DNA of 6,952 nt from Oligosphaeraceae bacterium (GTDB taxonomy: Bacteria > Verrucomicrobiota > Lentisphaeria > Oligosphaerales > Oligosphaeraceae): positions 1-6,952 of the forward strand of contig JAAYYJ010000224.1 of the NCBI GenBank assembly GCA_012515455.1. The letters run 5' to 3'. Both the position numbers and the translations under genes were made by a program. Shown piece after piece: positions 1 to 5,331 of this stretch. Under the pieces are notes generated by a model. That model was not told the DNA's origin. It made no database searches and saw nothing but the letters and a program-made list of their open reading frames with translations. Position 1 is the first letter of the stretch, and every line of letters begins with the position of its first letter.

Positions 1-1
1 G

Positions 2-661
2 CAGCGCCGGATCGGCGCGCTGCTGCTGGTGGTCTTATGGGGATGCACCTGGCTGACCGGGATTTTCGGCGGGGGGTTACTGCGCTGGTATGCCTCGGGA
101 TACCACTCATTGGGGACGGATTCTTTCCGATCCGGGGAGCGCTATGTCCTCGCGGTGGCCGGCAGCAGCTTCGTGAATGATCAGCGCCTGCCCGCGAGCT
201 GCCGTTTTGACGACTCGATGCTGCTGCGGCTCTGGGAGGCTGGGCGGCTGGCGCAGCTGGCCGCTGCAGTCGGAGCGGAGTACCAGGTCGTGGTCTCGTG
301 CCAGAACGGAAAAGTGCCTCCGGAAGAACGGCTGCGCTGTGTAACAGCCTTTATGGCAACCATGGGCATCCCCGAGGATCGGGTCGAACTGGTCGACGGG
401 ACGCTGAACAGCCGCCAGGAGATACTGGCGTTTATCGGCCGCCCGGGGCAGCTGGTGGTGGTCTCGGAGGCATACCACACGCCGCGGCTGATGGCCCTGG
501 CACGGAAATACGGTCGGGAGGCCTGGGCTTCGCCGGCGGCCAGCGGCGGCGCAGTGTGGTATTTCAATGCCCTGAGCATCTTCCCCAGCGCGGAGAATCT
601 GGCGGATTTCCGCCTGCTGGTCTACGAATGCCTGGGACAGCTCGAGTACCGGCTGTTCTGA
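2..661 (+). CDS. DUF218 / SanA-ElyC-YdcF-like membrane-anchored protein, 5' end missing
   Basis: The reading frame is open to the left edge, so the true start lies outside; a GTG at 29 is only the first possible start codon inside the window. The visible N-terminus is basic (QRR), followed by one hydrophobic segment (about nt 11-85), which fits a signal anchor with the domain outside the cytoplasm. Counting from GTG 29, the DUF218 core follows: a beta strand YVLAVAG (39-45), a helix with LLRLWEAGRLAQLA (65-78), a strand VVVSCQNGK (87-95), then MGIPEDRVEL (112-121) and VVVSEAYHTPRLMALARKYG (143-162), which matches the family's 'S-x-x-[FY]-H-x-x-R' region. DUF218 proteins such as SanA and ElyC are linked to cell-envelope integrity, but no reaction is established, and none is assigned here. 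The expected N-T before the helix at about 128 reads N-S. The gene runs towards dctM, with the repeat array between them. Confidence 0.85.
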   Translation, partial: QRRIGALLLVVLWGCTWLTGIFGGGLLRWYASGYHSLGTDSFRSGERYVLAVAGSSFVNDQRLPASCRFDDSMLLRLWEAGRLAQLAAAVGAEYQVVVSCQNGKVPPEERLRCVTAFMATMGIPEDRVELVDGTLNSRQEILAFIGRPGQLVVVSEAYHTPRLMALARKYGREAWASPAASGGAVWYFNALSIFPSAENLADFRLLVYECLGQLEYRLF

Positions 662-710
662 GTAGGGAAAGTCAGTGGTGAGTGATAAGTGATCAATATC
701 TGCCGGTCAG

Positions 711-729
711 CTCCCGCCGGAGGCGGGAG
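711..729 (+). terminator. GC-rich hairpin 50 bp after the DUF218 gene, possible weak terminator
   Basis: Sequence shows a perfect 8-bp stem, ctcccgcc / ggcgggag, with a three-base loop gga. No T-run follows, so it is not a canonical Rho-independent terminator; it could be an RNA 3'-end stabiliser or part of the repeat tract. The right arm with its loop (ggaggcgggag) is repeated 14 bp further on at 733-743. Confidence 0.3.
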
Positions 730-757
730 GACGGAGGCGGGAGAACGGATCCCGGGG

Positions 758-943
758 GATGATCACAGCACTGCGTGCTGCTCACACCAGACCGATGGCT
801 CGCGCTGCGCGCTCAGCCCAGACCGAGGGCTCGTGTTGCACGATCACACCAGACCGAGGGCTCGTGTTGCACGATCACACCAGACCGAGGGCTCGCGCTA
901 CGCGCTCAGCCCAGACCGAGGGCTCGCGCTGCGCGCTCAGCCC
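758..943. repeat. 31-bp tandem repeat array, block A (5 clear units plus 1 degenerate)
   Basis: Clear units begin at 789, 820, 851, 882 and 913, exactly 31 bp apart, each starting agaccga[g/t]ggctcg. The stretch 758-788 looks like a decayed first unit, ending ctgctcacacc in phase. Units at 820 and 851 carry the cgtg-ttg-cacg core; the others carry cgcg-ct[a/g]-cgcg. There are no unique spacers, so this is a minisatellite-like direct repeat and not CRISPR. It is open in several frames only because the unit is poor in stops and is not a multiple of three. Function is unknown. Confidence 0.93.
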
Positions 944-989
944 CGGTTTCCCTATGTGCTGCGCCTCCGGCGCAGATTTGGCCTTTTTG
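944..989 (+). repeat. Interrupting hairpin/T-tract module, copy 1
   Basis: A 46-bp segment breaks the 31-bp periodicity: the distance from the unit at 913 to the unit at 1021 is 108 = 31 + 31 + 46. It starts cggtttccctatgtg, holds a perfect 7-bp hairpin ctgcgcc-tcc-ggcgcag (959-975), then the T-rich tail atttggcctttttgcccc. Read on the plus strand it resembles a Rho-independent terminator with an imperfect tail. A nearly identical copy lies at 1238-1283, 294 bp downstream. Confidence 0.85.
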
Positions 990-1237
990 CCCCCGAGAGC
1001 TCGCGCTGCGCGCTCACACTAGACCGAGGGCTCGTGCTGCACGATCAGACTAGACCGATGGCTCGCGCTACGCGCTCACACCAGACCGAGGGCTCGCGCT
1101 ACGCGCTCACACTAGACCGAGGGCTCGCGCTGCGCGCTCACACTAGACCGAGGGCTCGCGCTACGCGCTCACACTAGACCGAGGGCTCGCGCTACGCGCT
1201 CACACTAGACCGAGGGCTCGCGCTACGCGCTCAGCCC
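990..1237. repeat. 31-bp tandem repeat array, block B (7 clear units plus 1 degenerate)
   Basis: Clear units begin at 1021, 1052, 1083, 1114, 1145, 1176 and 1207. The stretch 990-1020 is a degenerate unit whose left end has been replaced (gagagctcg in place of gagggctcg). The units at 1083, 1114, 1145 and 1176 are the same except for one A/G in the centre of the hairpin loop, which suggests recent expansion or homogenisation here. The unit at 1021 carries the cgtg-ctg-cacg core. The last unit ends cagccc and runs into module copy 2, exactly as the unit at 913 runs into copy 1. Confidence 0.93.
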
Positions 1238-1289
1238 CGGTTTCCCTATGTGCTGCGCCTCCGGCGCAGATTTTGCCTTTTTGCCCCCG
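1238..1289 (+). repeat. Interrupting hairpin/T-tract module, copy 2
   Basis: This is a second copy of the 944-989 module plus a few following bases. It has the same hairpin ctgcgcc-tcc-ggcgcag (1253-1269) and tail attttgcctttttgcccc, differing from copy 1 by G to T in the tail. Including the preceding 31-bp unit, the two regions match over about 90 bp with two visible differences, then diverge after gagctcg. This gives the array a higher-order structure: repeat block, module, repeat block, module. Confidence 0.85.
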
Positions 1290-1340
1290 AGAGCTCGTGC
1301 CGCGCCGCTGGCGCAGTTGGTCGAACTGCCAGGGAGATAA

Positions 1341-1380
1341 CAGGGCCGCAACCGGCAAGGTTGCGGCCCTGTTTGCGTTT
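1341..1380 (+). terminator. Strong 13-bp hairpin, Rho-independent terminator (possibly bidirectional)
   Basis: A perfect 13-bp stem, cagggccgcaacc / ggttgcggccctg (1341-1353 and 1359-1371), encloses the loop ggcaa. On the plus strand it is followed by tttgcgttt, a broken but T-rich tail. On the minus strand the bases after the stem read ttatctccc, which is weaker. It could end plus-strand transcripts from the DUF218/array side or help end the dctPQM message, whose stop codon is 55 bp away. Confidence 0.7.
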
Positions 1381-1393
1381 ACGAGGCAGACTG

Positions 1394-1426
1394 TTGGGGC
1401 AGCTCGCCCTGCCCCGGCGTTTTTTT
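1394..1426 (+). terminator. Rho-independent terminator facing the dctM 3' end
   Basis: Stem ggggcag / ctgcccc (1396-1402 and 1409-1415) with loop ctcgcc can be lengthened by two T-G pairs at its base. Four bases later comes a run of seven T (1420-1426). The polarity is plus strand; on the minus strand the bases after the stem have no T-run. The T-run touches the dctM stop codon (1426-1428), so this site would stop plus-strand transcription just before it runs antisense into dctM. Confidence 0.7.
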
Positions 1427-2727
1427 CACATCAGGTTCGGGAGCCAGAGCGATATCTGGGGGACGAGGAACAGAATCGCTTCTCCCAGCAGCAGCACCAC
1501 CATAAAGGGCACGCAGCCCCGGAATGCGGTCTGCAGGGGCAGGTCTCGCATCATGCCGCAGACCACATAGACATTCACGCCCACGGGGGGTGAGATCACT
1601 CCGATCTGGACCACGGTCACCACCATCACCCCGAACCAGACCAGGTCGACATTGAGGGTCTGCAGGATGGGAAGGAAGACCGGTATGGTCATCAGCACCA
1701 GTGCCAGGGCGTCGACCACAGTGCCCATCAGGACGAAGAAGGCCAGGATGAAGGCCAGGATCATCCAGCCCGGCAGGGGCAGCTCAGCCAAGTATCCGGC
1801 CAGGGTCACCGGCAAGCGGGTGACCGCCAGGAAGCGTCCGAAGATCATCGCTCCGGTGATAATGATCAGCACCATGCAGGAGGTACGCACGGTCTCCTGC
1901 AGCGAGCGCCAGAGGATATGCCAGCTCAGGCGCCGTCGGGTGGCGGCGATGACCAGGCTGCCGAAGGCGCCCACCGCGGCCGCCTCGATGGGCGTGAACC
2001 AGCCGCAGAACATCCCGCCCATGACCAGCGCGAACAGCAGCAGCGGGTCGATGACCCCCAGCAGTGAGCGCAGCTGCTCCCGGAAGGTCCCCACCGGTGC
2101 GGCCGGTCCCAGGGCCGGGTTGCGCCAGCAGGCCCAGACGATGTACAGTCCGAACAGCAGCACGTAGAGCAGCCCGGGCAGCACTCCAGCCAAGAACAGC
2201 TTGGCCGGCGACTGCTCGGTCATAAAGCCGTAGACAATCATCACCACGCTGGGAGGAATCAGCATCCCCAGGCTGCCGCCGGCCGCCACTGCGCCGGCAC
2301 TGAGCTCCAGGCTGTACTTGTGCTTCTTCATCTCCGGCAGCGCCACTGCGGCCATGGTCGCGGCGGTGGCCGGCCCCGAGCCGCAGATGGCTCCGAAGGC
2401 GGCGCAGGCGCCGACCGTGGCCACGCCCAGTCCGCCCGGGAGTCTTCCCAGCCAGCGGTACGCGGCGTCGAAGAGCCGTTTGCTCATCCCCGAATGGAAG
2501 GCCACCTGCCCCATGAAGATGAACAGCGGAATCACGCTGTAGTCGTATTTACTGAAGGTATCGTGGGTCACGCTGACGACCAGGTGGAAGGCCGCGGCGG
2601 GGCTGCCGGTGATGACGGCGAAGCCGGCGCAGCCGACCACCGCCAGCACGAAACCGACCGGCATGCTCAGGAAGAGCAGCAGCAGCAGCAGCACGAAGCC
2701 GATAATTCCGATGGCAAATGTGCTCAT
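1426..2727 (-). CDS. dctM: TRAP transporter large permease subunit (DctM family)
   Basis: The 433-residue protein matches the usual length of stand-alone DctM subunits and consists almost wholly of hydrophobic helices, starting at residues 5-38. Family signatures seen: YDYSVIPLFIFMG (61-73), CGSGPATAATMA (115-126), LPEMKKHKYS (130-139), GSLGMLIPPS (151-160) and VISPPVGVN (377-385) in the second inverted half. DctM is the inner-membrane transport subunit that couples solute uptake to an ion gradient (Na+ in characterised members) together with DctQ and the binding protein. The ATG start overlaps the dctQ stop as ATGA, with GGAAGGAG about 11 bases upstream, consistent with translational coupling. 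It is the last gene of dctPQM. The substrate cannot be read from this subunit. Confidence 0.96.
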   Translation of the reverse strand: MSTFAIGIIGFVLLLLLLFLSMPVGFVLAVVGCAGFAVITGSPAAAFHLVVSVTHDTFSKYDYSVIPLFIFMGQVAFHSGMSKRLFDAAYRWLGRLPGGLGVATVGACAAFGAICGSGPATAATMAAVALPEMKKHKYSLELSAGAVAAGGSLGMLIPPSVVMIVYGFMTEQSPAKLFLAGVLPGLLYVLLFGLYIVWACWRNPALGPAAPVGTFREQLRSLLGVIDPLLLFALVMGGMFCGWFTPIEAAAVGAFGSLVIAATRRRLSWHILWRSLQETVRTSCMVLIIITGAMIFGRFLAVTRLPVTLAGYLAELPLPGWMILAFILAFFVLMGTVVDALALVLMTIPVFLPILQTLNVDLVWFGVMVVTVVQIGVISPPVGVNVYVVCGMMRDLPLQTAFRGCVPFMVVLLLGEAILFLVPQISLWLPNLM

Positions 2728-3215
2728 GGCCGTATCAGCTCCTTCCCCGGATGGGTCAGATGGAAGAGCTTGACCAGGATGACGAACACGAATGCCACGC
2801 CCATGGTCCAGAGCACCCAGAACCAGGGGATATTCAGGGTCATGGTCATCTTGTGCATGCTCTTGAGCTCACTGCCATAGACGAAGCTCTGCCAGGCCAG
2901 GATTGCGAACAGCGCGATTCCCAGCAGCCGGGTGCAGGTATCGAAGAACACCCTCCAGCGTCGGGGCAGGCGGCGGAAGAAGTACTCCACCGCGATATGG
3001 CCCTTCACCGCGGTGGTGTAGGGCAGCGCGGCCGCCACGCACAGGCATCCCAGCACCTGGGCCAAGTCGACCGCGCCGGGGAAGGCCAGATCGAAGCGCC
3101 GCAGCACGATATCCACGCAGGTCACCGCGACCAGCAGCAGCAGGCACAGCCCCGAGAGCGCGGCCAGGGCCCAGACAATCCGCCTGACCACCAGTTCGTA
3201 TCCTCGCCAGAACAT
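2724..3215 (-). CDS. dctQ: TRAP transporter small permease subunit (DctQ family)
   Basis: The start chosen is the ATG at 3215, giving 163 residues, a typical DctQ size; AGGAA lies six bases upstream. An ATG at 3221 has the same AGGAA directly abutting it and is less likely, and longer extensions only add an Arg-rich tail running over the dctP end. Four membrane helices are visible at about residues 12-34, 46-66, 86-110 and 128-150. The family pattern VDLAQVLGCLCVAAALPY followed by KGHIAVEYFFRRLP (about 69-82) is present. DctQ binds DctM in the membrane and is required for transport by the docked binding protein. It starts about 32 bases after the dctP stop and overlaps dctM by four bases, so all three should be made from one message. 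Confidence 0.93.
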   Translation of the reverse strand: MFWRGYELVVRRIVWALAALSGLCLLLLVAVTCVDIVLRRFDLAFPGAVDLAQVLGCLCVAAALPYTTAVKGHIAVEYFFRRLPRRWRVFFDTCTRLLGIALFAILAWQSFVYGSELKSMHKMTMTLNIPWFWVLWTMGVAFVFVILVKLFHLTHPGKELIRP

Positions 3216-3221
3216 ATTCAT

Positions 3222-3226
3222 TTCCT
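3222..3226 (-). promoter_or_regulatory. Ribosome binding site that decides the dctQ start
   Basis: The minus strand reads AGGAA, then ATGAAT, then ATG. The spacing of six bases favours the second ATG (3215); the first ATG (3221) directly abuts the AGGAA. Confidence 0.65.
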
Positions 3227-3247
3227 GTGATATTGCGGATGCCGGCC

Positions 3248-4270
3248 TCACTGCCCGGCGCCGTCTCCGCGGGTGAGTTCTTTCAGAGCGGCCAGGGCCT
3301 CTTCGCCGGGCAGTCCGGCGGCGCTGAGCTTGTCGGCCCATTCCTGGAACAGCGGTGCGAGCGCCTGGGTGACCTGGGCATTCTGCTCCGGGGTGAAGGC
3401 GCTGAAATTCTTGCCCATGCCGGTCACGAAGGCCCGGCCGCTGTCATCCGCCTGGTCCCAGGCCTGTCCGTGCTTGTCCCACCATTGGGCATTGACCGCG
3501 GTAATGATTTCCTGCAGCTCCGGGGGCAGTTTCTGCCAGGTGCTCTTGTTCATCACCACGAAGTTCGCGGTCGTGTAGGCCATGGCGGAGATTTCGGTGA
3601 TATACTCGATGACCTCGCCTTGTTTCCAGCCCTCGAGGGTCTCGATCGGGCAGAGGGTGCCGTCGACCACGCCTTTGCGCAGGGCCTCGTAGGTCTCGCC
3701 CTGGCTCATGCCGACCGGGTTGGCCCCCAGCAGCTTCACCATCTGGGCCGAGAGGCCGGTGCCGCGGATGGTCATACCCTTCAGGGTCTCAGGACCCGGC
3801 ACCTCCTTGCGCGAGGCCAGCAGCCCCGGGCCGTGGGCGTGGGCGTACATAAAGGCGACCTCCGAGAGCTCCTGGGGCTGGAATTTGCTGATAAATTCAT
3901 TGGCGACCCTGGTCGCCTGTCGGCCGTTGCGGTATCCCCAGGGCAGGTCCACGCCTTCGATCATGGGGAACATCCCGCGGGTGTAGGCGAAGCAGCTCAT
4001 GCCCAGGTCGGAGACGCCGTTCAGCACGCTGGTGAAATTCTCCTGTGCGCTGCTGAGCACTCCGCCGGGGTAGACATCCACCCGGATGCGCCCGTCGCTG
4101 CGCTGGTTGATTTCCTTGGCCCATTCCTCGGCCAGGCGCGAATGCACATGGGTGGAGGAATAGAACACGCTGTAGGTCAACACGAATTCCGGCTTCTTCC
4201 CATCTTTGCTGCAGGATGCGAGGATAAGCAGCAGCAGCATCCCCGTGGCGATACGGATAAGATTTTTCAT
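3248..4270 (-). CDS. dctP: TRAP transporter substrate-binding lipoprotein (DctP family)
   Basis: From the ATG at 4270 the 340-residue protein begins MKNLIRIATG, a short basic start, then a hydrophobic run and the lipobox LASC with Cys20, so it should be a lipid-anchored extracytoplasmic protein. The mature part has DctP features: EWAKEINQRSDGRIRVDVYPGG (49-70), a region around SDLGMSCFAY (87-96), and TIRGTG at 167-172, where Arg169 sits at the position that in characterised TRAP proteins salt-bridges the carboxylate of the ligand. LGANPVGMSQGETYEALRKG (181-200) and VVDG follow as in the family. The ligand is therefore probably an organic or sugar acid, not further defined. Another ATG at 4282 would add MDCC and is less likely; neither has a good Shine-Dalgarno. 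It is the first gene of dctPQM. Confidence 0.95.
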   Translation of the reverse strand: MKNLIRIATGMLLLLILASCSKDGKKPEFVLTYSVFYSSTHVHSRLAEEWAKEINQRSDGRIRVDVYPGGVLSSAQENFTSVLNGVSDLGMSCFAYTRGMFPMIEGVDLPWGYRNGRQATRVANEFISKFQPQELSEVAFMYAHAHGPGLLASRKEVPGPETLKGMTIRGTGLSAQMVKLLGANPVGMSQGETYEALRKGVVDGTLCPIETLEGWKQGEVIEYITEISAMAYTTANFVVMNKSTWQKLPPELQEIITAVNAQWWDKHGQAWDQADDSGRAFVTGMGKNFSAFTPEQNAQVTQALAPLFQEWADKLSAAGLPGEEALAALKELTRGDGAGQ

Positions 4271-4361
4271 ACAGCAGTCCATTTTTGTTCTACGGTTACT
4301 AAATTCAGAATCTCGTGACACTGAGCCGCGGCCGCAACCGGCGGCGCGGGGCTCCGGGGGC
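4271..4361 (-). promoter_or_regulatory. Leader region of dctPQM, promoter expected but not identifiable
   Basis: This is the only gap between the upstream terminator and dctP, so a promoter for dctPQM is expected here. No convincing -35/-10 pair is visible. The distal half is very GC-rich and holds an imperfect inverted repeat (gagcc ... ggctc at 4323-4327 and 4350-4354, with inner gccgc / gcggc), while the 50 bases next to dctP are AT-richer. The inverted repeat could be an operator or part of a 5' UTR structure; this is inference. Confidence 0.35.
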
Positions 4362-4415
4362 AAAAAAAAGACAGACTGCGGCTTTGCGCCGTTGAGGGGC
4401 AAAGCGGTGTCTGTC
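4362..4415 (-). terminator. Strong Rho-independent terminator after the sugar isomerase gene
   Basis: On the minus strand the stem GACAGAC / GTCTGTC closes a short internal loop, then a second 7-bp stem GCTTTGC / GCAAAGC with an 11-base loop, directly followed by eight T (4369-4362). It begins 23 bases after the stop codon of the isomerase gene and should end the ribH-nusB-ftsY-isomerase transcript before dctPQM. Confidence 0.9.
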
Positions 4416-4438
4416 CTGGTAAATCCGCGGCCGGGGGA

Positions 4439-5293
4439 TCAGATTCTGCTGTGCAGGAATTTGACCGCGGCGGCAATATCAGCTTCAGGATTGGCACCGA
4501 CCTCGCGCTCGACAGTCAGATAGCCACGGTACCCTGTTTCGGACAGAGCAGCCAGGTAGCTGTCCCAATCCACTTCTCCTTCGCCCAAGGGCAGTTCATT
4601 GAACAGCTCGCCGATATTCAGCCCCGCGATGCCGCCTTCTGCGAAAGCGGCATAGACCTGCACCGGGTCACAGGGCTGCAGCTGCACGCCGTCCTTGGCG
4701 TGCGTATGCCGGATATGTTCGCGCAGGATGTACACCGCCTGCACGGGGTCCTCATTGAGCACCATGACCAGATTGGCGGGGTCGAGATTCACGCCCATGC
4801 CGGTGGAGCCGACCTCGTCCAGCAGGGTGCAGAGGACTGCGGCCGGCTCGGGGCCGGTCTCGATAGCGAAGGCCACGCCGCGTTCCCGGGCGTACTCGCC
4901 CAGGATCCGGCAGACCGCGAGCTGGTTCTGGAAGACCGGCGCGTCGCGGTCGGCGGGCACCACCCCGATATGGGTAGTCACCACCGGTGCCTGCAGAGCC
5001 ACCGCCAGGTCCACAATCTCCTGCGAGCGGCGGATCTTCCAGTCGTTCTCCTGGGGGAGTTGGAAGCCGTGTCCGCCCAGGTCACCGCACAGGGCTGAGA
5101 TCTCCAGGCCGCAATCCGCGACCAGCCGTCGGAAATCCGCGCGTTTAGCGGGTGTCAGGGCCTCGGGATGCATCTCGCCCTCGACCACATAGACCTGCAG
5201 CCCGTTCGCGCCCAGCTCAGCGGCCTTGCGGACGCCCTCGGCGATAGGCAGGCGGAAAGAATCCACCATGACTCCGATTTTGAAATTCGCCAT
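4439..5293 (-). CDS. Sugar phosphate isomerase/epimerase-like TIM-barrel protein (AP endonuclease 2 fold)
   Basis: The ATG at 5293 gives 284 residues and has AGGAAAGGA eight bases upstream; a longer frame to 5335 would overlap the ftsY stop and adds only a low-complexity tail. The sequence follows the xylose-isomerase-like (AP_endonuc_2) barrel: IGVMVDSFRLPIAEGVRKAA (6-25), GLEISALCGDLGGHG (62-76), VVTTHIG (104-110), FAIETGPE (142-149), MGVNLDPANL (166-175), HTHAKD (196-201) and GYLTVERE (257-264). Glu145, Asp171, His198 and Glu262 are likely to form the divalent-metal site typical of the family. Members isomerise or epimerise sugars, sugar phosphates or inosose; the substrate here is not predictable. 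It lies 38 bp after ftsY and is followed by a strong terminator. The adjacent TRAP operon makes a sugar or sugar-acid catabolic role plausible, by inference only. Confidence 0.88.
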   Translation of the reverse strand: MANFKIGVMVDSFRLPIAEGVRKAAELGANGLQVYVVEGEMHPEALTPAKRADFRRLVADCGLEISALCGDLGGHGFQLPQENDWKIRRSQEIVDLAVALQAPVVTTHIGVVPADRDAPVFQNQLAVCRILGEYARERGVAFAIETGPEPAAVLCTLLDEVGSTGMGVNLDPANLVMVLNEDPVQAVYILREHIRHTHAKDGVQLQPCDPVQVYAAFAEGGIAGLNIGELFNELPLGEGEVDWDSYLAALSETGYRGYLTVEREVGANPEADIAAAVKFLHSRI

Positions 5294-5301
5294 CCTTGTT
5301 G

Positions 5302-5310
5302 TCCTTTCCT
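5302..5310 (-). promoter_or_regulatory. Ribosome binding site deciding the isomerase start
   Basis: The minus strand reads AGGAAAGGA, then eight bases, then the ATG at 5293, supporting this start over the longer frame that overlaps ftsY. Confidence 0.7.
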
Positions 5311-5331
5311 GAGTTGGCGCCGGGGTGCGGG

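Noticed and set aside
678..697. Repeated gtgagtgataagtgat motif after the DUF218 gene
   Set aside because: It is only about one and a half copies of a short motif; too little to call a repeat.
689..1177. Long open frames through the repeat array in all three plus-strand frames (up to 162 aa, with TRPRARATRSH-type repeats)
   Set aside because: The 31-bp unit is not a multiple of three and is stop-poor, so it is open in every frame. The products are Arg-rich and low in complexity, with no ribosome site or domain. The repeat explains them.
758..1237. CRISPR array
   Set aside because: Units follow each other directly with no unique spacers, and no cas genes are nearby.
1248..1340. Small ORF of 30 codons (begins MCCASGADF, ends QLVELPGR) just before the 1341 terminator
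   Set aside because: No Shine-Dalgarno is visible, and most of it is the duplicated module, whose first copy does not keep the same ending. The placement before a terminator is suggestive but not enough.
1299..1340. tRNA remnant (gcgcagttggtcg looks like a D arm)
   Set aside because: The D stem does not close as in tRNA, and there is no anticodon arm, T arm or CCA end in the right place. The bases fit a simple hairpin gcagtt / aactgc instead.
3227..4318. Long plus-strand frame opposite dctP, and similar plus-strand frames opposite ftsY (5296-6243) and nusB (6240-6803)
   Set aside because: These are complementary-strand shadows of well-supported genes in GC-rich sequence; their products are His/Gly-rich with no recognisable domain.
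1344..4342. Shared 13-mer ggccgcaaccggc at 1344-1356 and 4330-4342
   Set aside because: In GC-rich DNA of this length a 13-base match by chance is plausible, and the flanks do not match.
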